Positions 1 through 7,243 of a stretch of 64,000 nucleotides of DNA are shown here, piece by piece (the stretch's first letter is position 1; every line of letters begins with the position of its first letter). This DNA comes from FEN-1297 sp963834015. Its GTDB lineage: Bacteria > Bacteroidota > Ignavibacteria > Ignavibacteriales > Ignavibacteriaceae. The notes beneath the pieces were generated by a model that searched no databases, was not told the origin of the DNA, and saw only the letters and a program-made list of their open reading frames with translations. Where the stretch lies: positions 1-64,000 of the forward strand of contig CAWIAG010000002.1 in assembly GCA_963834015.1 (NCBI GenBank), written 5' to 3'. The translations under genes were made by a program, and so were the position numbers.

Positions 1-137
1 TCAGATGGGGTTTTTCTTCCTAATGCATCGGTTGCCGACCAAAAATCACTATTTACATTCCAGGTCTGTGCTTCAATAATGAATGGTTGGAAAAGGAATA
101 AAACGAAAAATAATTTAAGCAGTTTTATGCTTTTCAT
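1..137 (-). CDS. exported protein, N-terminal 45 residues only
   Basis: An ATG at 137 opens a minus-strand frame that runs off the left edge without a stop. The first 23 residues form a clear signal peptide: MKSIKLLK, then a hydrophobic stretch, then a likely cleavage near EAQ. The mature start contains WSATDALGRKTP. I recall this kind of motif (W-x-ATDALGR-x-P) at the start of uncharacterised exported glycosidase-like proteins of Bacteroidota, but 45 residues cannot prove that. The gene diverges from the AraC-type regulator at 663, the usual arrangement for a sugar-inducible exported enzyme. The frame is secure; the function is inference only. Confidence 0.7.
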   Translation of the reverse strand, partial: MKSIKLLKLFFVLFLFQPFIIEAQTWNVNSDFWSATDALGRKTPS

Positions 138-662
138 GATAATGCCTTAAAAGTAGTATGGATTATTTTAATATTATTTATATTCAATGGTTTTGTCGGG
201 CGACAAGGAAACATATGCAATATTGGAATACAGATATGTGTAATATTTATCTTAATAGTTTCCGGAATACAATAGATTAATTTTAGAAAATATTTGACGG
301 GTACACAGCTCCGCATGGTAAGTCACATTAAATGAATTAATTTAAATGACTTAATATCTAGTTCGACGTTGAATTATTTTTAGAAACCATTAATCCCGGA
401 CGTAACAGCGCATCGGCCGAAGCAGAAAATCAACATTACTGCTTAAAAGCGGTCTCCGGTTATTAATTTAGTTATGGCTGCATTAAGATAAATATTATTT
501 ATTTTTACTATATATTTCAATAGAATTATTGTAATTATTCTATGTATATTTTTATTGAAATAAAAATTGAACATATTTATTTTGAGAAACTTATATCAAA
601 TTATTTTTAACTGACATAGCAATTTTGGCAAATAACATTAACTTTTTGATATGGAGCTTTTT
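138..662. promoter_or_regulatory. divergent intergenic region
   Basis: This is about 525 bp between the divergent exported-protein gene and the AraC-type regulator. It must hold both promoters, but I could not place a convincing -33/-7 pair of the Bacteroidota type. A short higher-GC stretch near 395-460 interrupts an otherwise AT-rich spacer. I found no open frame with a ribosome-binding site. A GGAG at 653-656 is the Shine-Dalgarno for the regulator. Confidence 0.4.
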
Positions 663-1559
663 ATGAAATCTCCTTACTTTAAATACGTACCTTCAAGTCC
701 AGCAGATATGGATTGGGGGACAGTAATTACGGTAGCCGGTTTCACAATGATTGAAAAGGGGAAAATTTATCCCCCTCCTGGACACCCACGTAACTATAAT
801 TTTAATTGGGAGCACGGCAGAATACTTCTGGAATACCAGCTCATTTATATTGCAGGCGGCGAAGGTACTTTTGAAACGGGTTCTAATACATATAATGTAA
901 AAACCGGCGATGTGTTAATGTTATTTCCAAATCAGTGGCATAGGTATTCACCTAATCCTAAAACGGGCTGGACTGAATATTATGTTGGTTTAAAAGGCCC
1001 AGTAATAGATAATATTTTAAAGTGCGGATTTATCAAAATCGATGAACCTGTTTTTAATATTGGTGAAGATGACATGGTCATTCAGATTTTTAAGGATATT
1101 CTGGAATCAGTTGAAGCAGAAAAATCATGTTTTCAGCAGGAGACATCCGGTGCAGTACTTCATCTGCTTGGACATATCCTGAAAATAAAAAAAGATGAAT
1201 CCTTCAAAGGGAAAAACACTGAGGATTTTGTTAAGAAAGCAAAGTTCATTATGCTGCAAAACCTGACGCAAAATATAGATATAGAACAAATTGCGGATGA
1301 ACTAATGGTTGGATATTCCCGTTTCAGAAAAGAATTTAAGAAATACACAGGTATGTCGCCTTTGCATTATCATAATGATCTACGTCTGCAAGAATCCAGA
1401 AAGATGCTGGCATTCACCGAAAAATCCATAAAACAGATTGCAATAGATCTCGGATACGAATCAGATTTTTATTTCAGCCGCTTATTTAAGGCAAAAACCG
1501 GTAATTCACCCACACAATATAGAAAAGCTTGTAAGGTTAAACCCAAAAAACGAGCTTAG
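663..1559 (+). CDS. AraC-family transcriptional regulator
   Basis: The product (298 aa) has an N-terminal cupin-like sensing domain: residues about 30-130, with the GDVLMLFPNQWHRYSP strand pattern of AraC-binding domains. The C-terminus has the double helix-turn-helix of AraC proteins, with the signature IKQIAIDLGYESDFYFSRLF and a later G-x-SPTQYRK. Such proteins bind a small ligand, often a sugar, and activate adjacent catabolic genes. I prefer the ATG at 663 to an in-frame ATG at 651, because the bases of the earlier codon form the GGAG ribosome-binding site six bases upstream of 663. It diverges from the exported-protein gene at the left edge, its likely target. It lies outside the mobile DNA. 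Confidence 0.9.
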   Translation: MKSPYFKYVPSSPADMDWGTVITVAGFTMIEKGKIYPPPGHPRNYNFNWEHGRILLEYQLIYIAGGEGTFETGSNTYNVKTGDVLMLFPNQWHRYSPNPKTGWTEYYVGLKGPVIDNILKCGFIKIDEPVFNIGEDDMVIQIFKDILESVEAEKSCFQQETSGAVLHLLGHILKIKKDESFKGKNTEDFVKKAKFIMLQNLTQNIDIEQIADELMVGYSRFRKEFKKYTGMSPLHYHNDLRLQESRKMLAFTEKSIKQIAIDLGYESDFYFSRLFKAKTGNSPTQYRKACKVKPKKRA

Positions 1560-1672
1560 AATTATGATTCAGGATTGAACACCGTAAGGATGTCATGCCA
1601 AATTTCCTCTTAATAAAAGCAATTAAACAAAACATATTAAATAATCAAAAAATTTGAAGGGATGAAAATATA

Positions 1673-1707
1673 AAAGCCCTGTAAACTGTTAATCTACAAG
1701 GCTTTAT
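1673..1707. terminator. hairpin terminator
   Basis: GCCCTGTA and TACAAGGC form a near-perfect stem around a loop of about ten bases, flanked by A-rich and T-rich runs. It is placed to end transcription from the AraC gene on the plus strand. It also lies just beyond the 3' end of the tRNA-Thr fragment on the minus strand. Confidence 0.6.
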
Positions 1708-1710
1708 TTA

Positions 1711-1753
1711 GAGCTGGCAGTCGGATTTGAACCAACGACCTGCTGATTACAAA
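1711..1753 (-). repeat. tRNA-Thr 3'-half fragment, attachment-site copy 1
   Basis: Read on the minus strand this is the 3' half of a tRNA. It has the 3' part of an anticodon loop reading TTTGTAA (UGU, threonine), the 3' anticodon stem TCAGC, variable loop AGGTC, and the T arm GTTGG-TTCAAAT-CCGAC. It ends with the acceptor strand TGCCAGC. The 5' half is missing, so it is not a functional tRNA. The same 43 bases recur without mismatch at 53646-53688 in the same orientation. Homology stops in the anticodon loop, a common crossover position for tyrosine integrases. This is most simply an att site left by integration. Confidence 0.85.
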
Positions 1754-1802
1754 TCTTACGGTTTAGTGCGAATATCTTCTGCATTCAATCTTTTTAGACT
1801 TT

Positions 1803-1921
1803 GTACTTAACTTTTTCCTTAACGATTAATAATTATTACTGGTTTAACAAATAACATAAAAGGTTGAACAATATCTTTCCGATTTACCTCCCCTGCGGCG
1901 GTCAACCTGCACCAACCTTGT
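1803..1921 (+). repeat. element-end repeat, copy L1
   Basis: About 120 bp beginning GTACTTAACTTTTTCC and ending in GTCAACCTGCACCAACC. It aligns along its whole length with 30225-30346. Its first 24 bases also match 41446-41470. The core AGTACTTAAC also occurs twice near the right tRNA fragment (53546, 53559). Its place just inside the left attachment site fits a terminal sequence of an integrated element, possibly with integrase arm sites. Confidence 0.6.
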
Positions 1922-2080
1922 AACAAAAATATATGTATAATATCAAAAATGCAAAATTTAATTTTTAGTAACACTCCTTAATTGCTTTGTTATTTTTATT
2001 TGATCTTATCATTCTTTGTTGCATTAGGTGCATACATGATACATGGCAGATAAGCTAATCGCTTTGGTTTAAAATAAAAA

Positions 2081-2106
2081 GTGTGAATATTTAGTAATAT
2101 TCGCAC
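2081..2106. terminator. hairpin next to the tRNA-Phe fragment
   Basis: GTGTGAATATT-TAGT-AATATTCGCAC forms an 11-bp stem with one G-T pair. It sits just downstream of the tRNA-Phe fragment on the minus strand, preceded by an A-rich run. It closely resembles the hairpin at 53611-53642 beside the second tRNA-Thr fragment. Both look like tRNA terminators carried along with the 3' end. Confidence 0.55.
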
Positions 2107-2112
2107 ATGAAC

Positions 2113-2162
2113 ATGGTTGAGACGGAACAGAACCAGTGACACAAGGATTTTCAGTCCTTATA
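2113..2162 (-). pseudogene. tRNA-Phe (GAA) 3'-half fragment
   Basis: On the minus strand this reads AAGGA-CTGAAAA-TCCTT, a complete five-pair anticodon arm with anticodon GAA. It continues with variable loop GTGTC and a T arm beginning ACTGG-TTC. The 3' strand of the T stem is altered (CCGTC in place of CCAGT) and the acceptor is degraded, and no D arm or 5' acceptor follows. It is a relic, probably an old attachment site for another element that used tRNA-Phe. Confidence 0.65.
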
Positions 2163-2340
2163 GGGTTTCTTCTATGCACCTATAATATAATAACTTACAA
2201 GTTTTTCATTTAAATTGGAGTCTATTTTTGGAGTCTAATTTGAATAATACTTGAATAATGTTATATATTGAAATGCCTAATTTACAATTGGATAGATCAT
2301 CGTTTTAGTTCCCAGATTTGAAATATTTTGACTTATCGTT

Positions 2341-2937
2341 TTATTGAGTCCAGTCTGACCAGCTACAATCTTTACATTTAGCAACATAGTACACTTCGTC
2401 ATGTCTTTCATCTATAATTTCAGATTTGATAATGTTTACACTACCACAATTTGGGCACGCCTTAATACGAAACGGCTCATTACTTTCATTGTCGATTATA
2501 ACTTGGTTATATTCTTTGACTACTGCTTTAATATAATTCTGTGAGGGTGAGTGGCCAGTTATAGCAGAAACAATCTTTTCTCTTGCTTCCTCAATATCAT
2601 CACTAAATCTAATATATGAAATGTCCTCAAGTATTGAAGGCAAAGGGGTATCATCCAATACGATAGGAATAATTTTAGGAGAACCATTTTTAATCATTTT
2701 AGAAATTATTGCAAATAATTCCCTTCGAACCCAATTTGATAGAGATGCACTTTTTGACCAAAGAAGTATAAAATGGCTACAATTTATCAAACCTTGATTC
2801 ATTTTTAATGTTATAGAATCTCCTGGGGCTATCTCCCACTCATCAAACCAAACACTTTCGCATTCTAATGTTAAGAAAATACCTATTTGACGTGCTATAT
2901 TTTTGTCTTCTTTATTATGGCTTATAAATGTTTGCAT
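2341..2937 (-). CDS. TIR-domain protein with C-terminal zinc ribbon
   Basis: Residues 2-140 form a TIR domain. The first strand is FISHNKEDK, a WFDEW box follows, and the strand FILLWSKSA leads into S-NWVRRELFAI, where E73 occupies the position of the catalytic glutamate of NAD-cleaving TIRs. Residues 156-198 carry CPNC and CKDC pairs (C161, C164, C188, C191), a probable zinc ribbon. Prokaryotic TIR proteins commonly hydrolyse NAD+ or make nucleotide signals to stop growth during phage infection; that role here is inference. It lies 289 bp downstream of the short Argonaute on the same strand. The gap is too long to assume one operon, but the three genes may act together. The start fits the beginning of the TIR fold, although no strong Shine-Dalgarno precedes it. 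Confidence 0.85.
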   Translation of the reverse strand: MQTFISHNKEDKNIARQIGIFLTLECESVWFDEWEIAPGDSITLKMNQGLINCSHFILLWSKSASLSNWVRRELFAIISKMIKNGSPKIIPIVLDDTPLPSILEDISYIRFSDDIEEAREKIVSAITGHSPSQNYIKAVVKEYNQVIIDNESNEPFRIKACPNCGSVNIIKSEIIDERHDEVYYVAKCKDCSWSDWTQ

Positions 2938-3226
2938 ATTTTTCTAACAAATAATGAATAAAATAAATCCTAATCACTTCCATCATCAAACATATTTATT
3001 GGTTTTTGATAATAAATATAAATTGAATTTCCACGCTACTTTCTAAAGTATCAGTATTCAATCATATTAAAAACATACAAAATAATTTTAGCTTATTATG
3101 ACTTTTGTAAAGTTTCATTAGCATTTCACCAATTTTGATTCCACTCAATAAAAATTTCTTTTTTTCTGATTTATACATAAATCAAACATATTTATCACGA
3201 ATGAAGTAGACAATATGGATAATCTT

Positions 3227-4675
3227 TCACATGTAAAAGCTATATCTAATTTCTGGGGCTTTATCCTTTGAAATATACTTCATTATATCACCTACTTTTT
3301 TTGCTGATTCAACAGTAATAGGATACTTTCTATCAAACTGAGTATTGTTCCAGTTCATTTTTGTTAAAGATAGTATTTCGGACATTATCAGATTGATGGA
3401 ACTATCACAACGAAAGATTCTTATGTCCAAGGGTTGAGGTATATATTTACCCGGATATGTTTTAAAATATTCAACGGTTCCTCTTGTATAAAATATATGA
3501 TGCTTCTCAGTTAGACTTAATAATGTACCTCTACGTGGTGGATAATTTCCATCTCTATAAAGTCTGATATTTGACTTCAATATAGTAACATAATCAGCAG
3601 ATGATATTTTATTTTCCAGTATAGCTCTATTAAAACCTTTTAATTCATTATCTGAATAATTTGAGGTTTTGTGTAATACAAGTCGTGAAGGCATGATCTC
3701 CAATGACATTTTATATTCATCTAATGCTCTTTTTATTAATTCGTAAGCTTGATCTTCTGTCATGTGTGGCTGACGATCATCTTTATTTAATTCGACCTCA
3801 CTACCTCTTAAGATAATTCCCTTACCATGTTCATTAAAAAGTTGAGCAATACTTGTTTGGATAGTCTTTTTATCTCGGCTTCTATAGAAACTTATACCGG
3901 CATAACAGGAAGGAGGCAGTTGCTCATTTCTAATCATCGCCCAAGGTGTGCCAAATGCCTTATAATAAAGTGCTGTAAATAAATTCCAAGCAATCGTTGC
4001 CTTATCTTGCAACCCAGATGTAGGATGAACGACCCTATCTCTAATTATTTGAATCGGAATTTTATGTTCCATAGTTTTGGCTTTTAGCATTCTTCTTAAG
4101 TCATATTCATAATCAGCATCAATTTCTTCACCATCCTCAATTTCGGATTGATCTTCATCCTCTTTCTGAGCTTCTTCATCATTCTCAGTTTCCTCTTCAT
4201 CTTTTAATGGAATATCTTCTTCAGGCAATAGACAAATAATTATATCGGGCTTTTTATTTTGAGCTAAATATTTTACTTCTTGATAGAATAATTCGCAGAT
4301 AATTTCTTTTTTTTGAATAAAAGATTTTTCTTTCAACTCATCAAATTTTGAGTTAACAATACCTCGAACAAACGTCATATCATAAACTAATTCGGAATTA
4401 AATGTTGTTTTAGTATTAAATCCGGGGAAACTGGGGAATAACGTTGGATTATGTCTACTTATGCTTTTCTTTCCAGGAATAAAATCACGGCAAGTCTTAA
4501 GCCAGCTAAGAAATTCAGGAATAGAGTTTGCTTTACCTACTATTCCTGTTTTAATACGAGAAGGACGTACATTATTGATATCAAATGGTAAGTAATGTTC
4601 TAATCCGAATTTGGGACAGACAAATGTTTCTGTGCCAAATTGAATATCAGGTTCTTCAAAATAAGTTAACTTCAT
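3227..4675 (-). CDS. short prokaryotic Argonaute (MID-PIWI), predicted inactive
   Basis: At 482 aa with no N or PAZ domain this has the size and layout of a short pAgo. The start has GLEHYLPFD and RPSRIKTGIVG. The PIWI half shows CYAGISFYRS, where catalytic enzymes have an aspartate after GI, then RLVLHKTSNYS and DNELKGFN. The C-terminus has YTRGTVEYFKTYPGKY-PQPLDIR and ends in an aromatic FYM. The missing acidic residues indicate a guide-directed sensor and not a slicer. Residues about 155-200 form an unusually acidic insert of Glu/Asp runs. The ATG follows the TAG of the upstream APAZ gene with no gap, so the pair is surely translated together. Short pAgos work as heterodimers with an APAZ partner, recognising invader nucleic acid and switching on the partner's toxic domain. 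Confidence 0.88.
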   Translation of the reverse strand: MKLTYFEEPDIQFGTETFVCPKFGLEHYLPFDINNVRPSRIKTGIVGKANSIPEFLSWLKTCRDFIPGKKSISRHNPTLFPSFPGFNTKTTFNSELVYDMTFVRGIVNSKFDELKEKSFIQKKEIICELFYQEVKYLAQNKKPDIIICLLPEEDIPLKDEEETENDEEAQKEDEDQSEIEDGEEIDADYEYDLRRMLKAKTMEHKIPIQIIRDRVVHPTSGLQDKATIAWNLFTALYYKAFGTPWAMIRNEQLPPSCYAGISFYRSRDKKTIQTSIAQLFNEHGKGIILRGSEVELNKDDRQPHMTEDQAYELIKRALDEYKMSLEIMPSRLVLHKTSNYSDNELKGFNRAILENKISSADYVTILKSNIRLYRDGNYPPRRGTLLSLTEKHHIFYTRGTVEYFKTYPGKYIPQPLDIRIFRCDSSINLIMSEILSLTKMNWNNTQFDRKYPITVESAKKVGDIMKYISKDKAPEIRYSFYM

Positions 4676-5980
4676 CTAACTAAATTCTTCCTCATTAACT
4701 GCGGGAGCAATTTCTACTCTTGGTAGATTTATAAATTTAATAAAATCTGATTGAGGATTAAACAAATCAATAGCATCAAAATAATAATATAAAAACCGAA
4801 AATGATTGTATATAGCTTGAGAATTTTCCCTTTCTTTAATTCCTGTTAGATATGATTCTTCATATTTACTTTTTCTTTTACCATTTGTTGTAAAACTCCA
4901 TGTTGGATTTAATGAAATAAACCATAAATTTTCTATTTCTTCAATAAAATATTTAAAAGCTAAATGCCGATAACATATTAAATGTCCATCTTTCTTTGAA
5001 TTTACCTCGTAAATTACTTGTCTTTTGCTATATTTCTTATCCTTTTTCCATTTTACTTTTCGGATGGCTGGCTTTTTATAATCCAACATTACGAATCTAT
5101 ATATATCCTTTCTTTTTTCATTAACTCTATAAATTTTTCTTTTTCTCAAGAATTCAGTCATCGTATTTTTTAACAAGGCCTTAAAATAATTTTTGTATTC
5201 ATCTGAAATAGAATAAAAATGAGAACTATCTAATTTTTCGACTGTTCCTTCTTCGATTATAAATTTCAGCGGCTCTTTATTGTCATGAAGATTTCTAAAA
5301 GTAATTATCTGATCCTCATAAGTATAAAAATCTTCTGGACAATAGTCAGTATTAAATAGAACGGCTCGTTTAGTAAGTTGTCTATCAGAACATCTTTTCT
5401 TTAACTTAAATTCTGTTTCCCAAGATAGTCTAATTATTTCGTCCCGATCAATCGCTTTTTTAGCAATAAAAAGTTGATTAGGAAATGTAATTGACATAAG
5501 ATTTGGGTATAAAAACTCTTTCTGCTCATACCGAGCCAAATCCATTTCTTTAATAAGTTCACGGATTGAATCGGTAATATTTTGTTGTAATTCAAATACA
5601 TTCGTAGGTTCAACCCAAAATCGTCCGTTTTTTATATCTCCCACTTTTTTAATAAATAGTTTTTGTTTTTCTTCCTTTTCTGTATAAGGTAAATTAAAGA
5701 CTAAAATTGGTACTTTAAGAGTAAGTGCAGTTTCATATTCCCATTCAGTTATTGATTTACCTTCATATTCAAAACCATATTTACCACCAAGAATTAGCAC
5801 ATAAATATTGGATTCTTTTACTTTGGATAAACAAGCTTCAAATGAATTTTTATCCATTGCATTAAAAGTTTTGTCAGACATTATTGGGAAAGCAGGAACT
5901 TCTGAGATACCGCGAAATACGGCTATTCTTTCATTGGTTAAGTCATTAATTGTAGAGCTTGCAAAGACCTTAAATTTCAT
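4676..5980 (-). CDS. DUF4062-APAZ effector protein
   Basis: Residues 3-95 match the DUF4062 pattern: KVFASSTINDLTNER at the start, then SNIYVLILGGKYGFEYEG, then SITEWEYETA. These correspond well to the strand, 'SD-x-hVhL' and glutamate helix of TIR-like folds, so I infer a TIR-related effector. Residues about 165-434 fit an APAZ region: an early FPNQL, a basic K/R-rich middle, and HLAFKYFIEEIENLWFISLNP, a strand order like that of APAZ in SPARTA proteins. APAZ binds short Argonautes and replaces their missing N/PAZ part. The stop codon touches the pAgo start codon. The short-pAgo partners I know carry TIR, SIR2 or DUF4365-type nuclease domains; I do not recall DUF4062 in that role. Domain order is confident; enzymatic activity is unknown. 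Confidence 0.82.
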   Translation of the reverse strand: MKFKVFASSTINDLTNERIAVFRGISEVPAFPIMSDKTFNAMDKNSFEACLSKVKESNIYVLILGGKYGFEYEGKSITEWEYETALTLKVPILVFNLPYTEKEEKQKLFIKKVGDIKNGRFWVEPTNVFELQQNITDSIRELIKEMDLARYEQKEFLYPNLMSITFPNQLFIAKKAIDRDEIIRLSWETEFKLKKRCSDRQLTKRAVLFNTDYCPEDFYTYEDQIITFRNLHDNKEPLKFIIEEGTVEKLDSSHFYSISDEYKNYFKALLKNTMTEFLRKRKIYRVNEKRKDIYRFVMLDYKKPAIRKVKWKKDKKYSKRQVIYEVNSKKDGHLICYRHLAFKYFIEEIENLWFISLNPTWSFTTNGKRKSKYEESYLTGIKERENSQAIYNHFRFLYYYFDAIDLFNPQSDFIKFINLPRVEIAPAVNEEEFS

Positions 5981-6224
5981 TTAAAGATTTATACCCCTAA
6001 AAATTATTTAAATAATCTTCCTTCATCTCTTATCTTCACTATATATAGATTTCAATTCATTATAACTTTTTCAAAGCGCATCAATTCTTGATAAGGAAAG
6101 CATAACTTTCTATAATTTACAAATAATTATTTAATCCGCTTAACAACCATATTCCCTTTATGGAATATAAACAAATGTAAATCAATTAGACACAAATTAT
6201 CTTTATTTAATTACGATCATTGTA

Positions 6225-6305
6225 AAGGTACAACCTGGCTTAATCCCAATTCCTTAGAATAAAATGAGCCAACATGTGACTCATTTAGGGTAGAACCAGG
6301 CTCTT
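6225..6305 (-). repeat. terminator-like repeat, copy a
   Basis: The core GAGCCAACATGTGACTCAT recurs with few changes at 20998 and, inverted, near 52400. Read on the minus strand, GAGTC...GGCTC is followed by a T-rich run, like a small intrinsic terminator. A longer GAGCC...GGCTC pairing is also possible. It lies 120-200 bp beyond the end of the PD-(D/E)XK gene and before the DUF4062-APAZ gene, a plausible boundary between two operons. The rest of 5981-6427 shows nothing else. Confidence 0.55.
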
Positions 6306-6427
6306 AATTACAATCTGAAATAGTTAATTTGAAGACTGATATTTGATTTTATTTTTACTTTCTTATGGTCAATCCAGCAAATTATTATTTTATGGACTCT
6401 GCTTTTTTAAAGATCAGTTAGCAAGAG

Positions 6428-7153
6428 TTAAATTTCGTATAAATCCGTTTTTATAAATTCATAAATACTATGATATTTCATTTCAATAAAAGGGTCAATA
6501 TTATTATCCATTATTTTTTGGACAACTTCAATTTCCCAAATATAAAAGCTCAAATTATTATTTGTATTAAGAAACTTTACATAATCCTTTAATTCATTTT
6601 TATAATTTGCTAAATAACCGCGAGTATGATTATCATAAAATATCTGATAGACAACAATTGCTTTTCCAGAATCCTTACAAGCCGATGCGGTTCGATGATA
6701 AAATTGATAACTCATTTGATGTAATGATTCATCGTCATATCCATTTGAAAACGGTTTTATTAAATTAGTCCAATAGTCAAGCACTTTTTCCCTATTTTCT
6801 TTATCTCCATTATTTTTCCAGTTTTTTATTAGGTCTGGTTTAATCTTCTCATACTCAGTAAACTTTGCTTCAATTGCAATCTTCAAATCATCACATAAAA
6901 TCATTAAATCAGTCATTGATGATTTACCTTTACCTTCCGATTTAGTTGGATATTCAAAGCATAAAATAGGCTTCTTAGCTTGTAATTTTAGCACAGTGAA
7001 TAATTCTTCTAATCTTGAATCTGTGTCTTTCCAAAATTGGACTAATGGGATGCTTGAAGTTCTAATTGAATTAATCTTAGCACCCGAAAACTGGTCAAGA
7101 ATTGTGTTATAATCATAAGAGTCCGGTTTCCCAAATCTAATTTCTGTATTCAT
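6428..7153 (-). CDS. PD-(D/E)XK nuclease-like protein
   Basis: The 241-aa product has a PD-(D/E)XK core: M-TDLMILCDD (D82) followed by LKIAIEAKFTEYEK (E95, K97), the spacing of restriction-type nucleases. The rest is a mixed alpha/beta protein with no domain I recognise. The start is set at the ATG at 7153, because a GGGA ribosome-binding site lies just upstream; a longer frame would need TTG at 7171. It follows the NERD-helicase gene by 90 bp on the same strand and is probably co-transcribed. That pairing suggests a two-component nuclease/helicase defence module. No partner methylase is adjacent. Confidence 0.75.
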   Translation of the reverse strand: MNTEIRFGKPDSYDYNTILDQFSGAKINSIRTSSIPLVQFWKDTDSRLEELFTVLKLQAKKPILCFEYPTKSEGKGKSSMTDLMILCDDLKIAIEAKFTEYEKIKPDLIKNWKNNGDKENREKVLDYWTNLIKPFSNGYDDESLHQMSYQFYHRTASACKDSGKAIVVYQIFYDNHTRGYLANYKNELKDYVKFLNTNNNLSFYIWEIEVVQKIMDNNIDPFIEMKYHSIYEFIKTDLYEI

Positions 7154-7243
7154 ATTACATCCCTTTTCCAATTTAGAATCGCAATAATATTTTTCAATGA
7201 TATATTTTAACTACATTATTTAAAAGTATCGATCTAAGTTGTA

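Noticed and set aside
1711..1753. Functional tRNA-Thr gene
   Set aside because: No D arm, 5' anticodon stem or 5' acceptor strand follows on the minus strand; the same holds for the copy at 53646.
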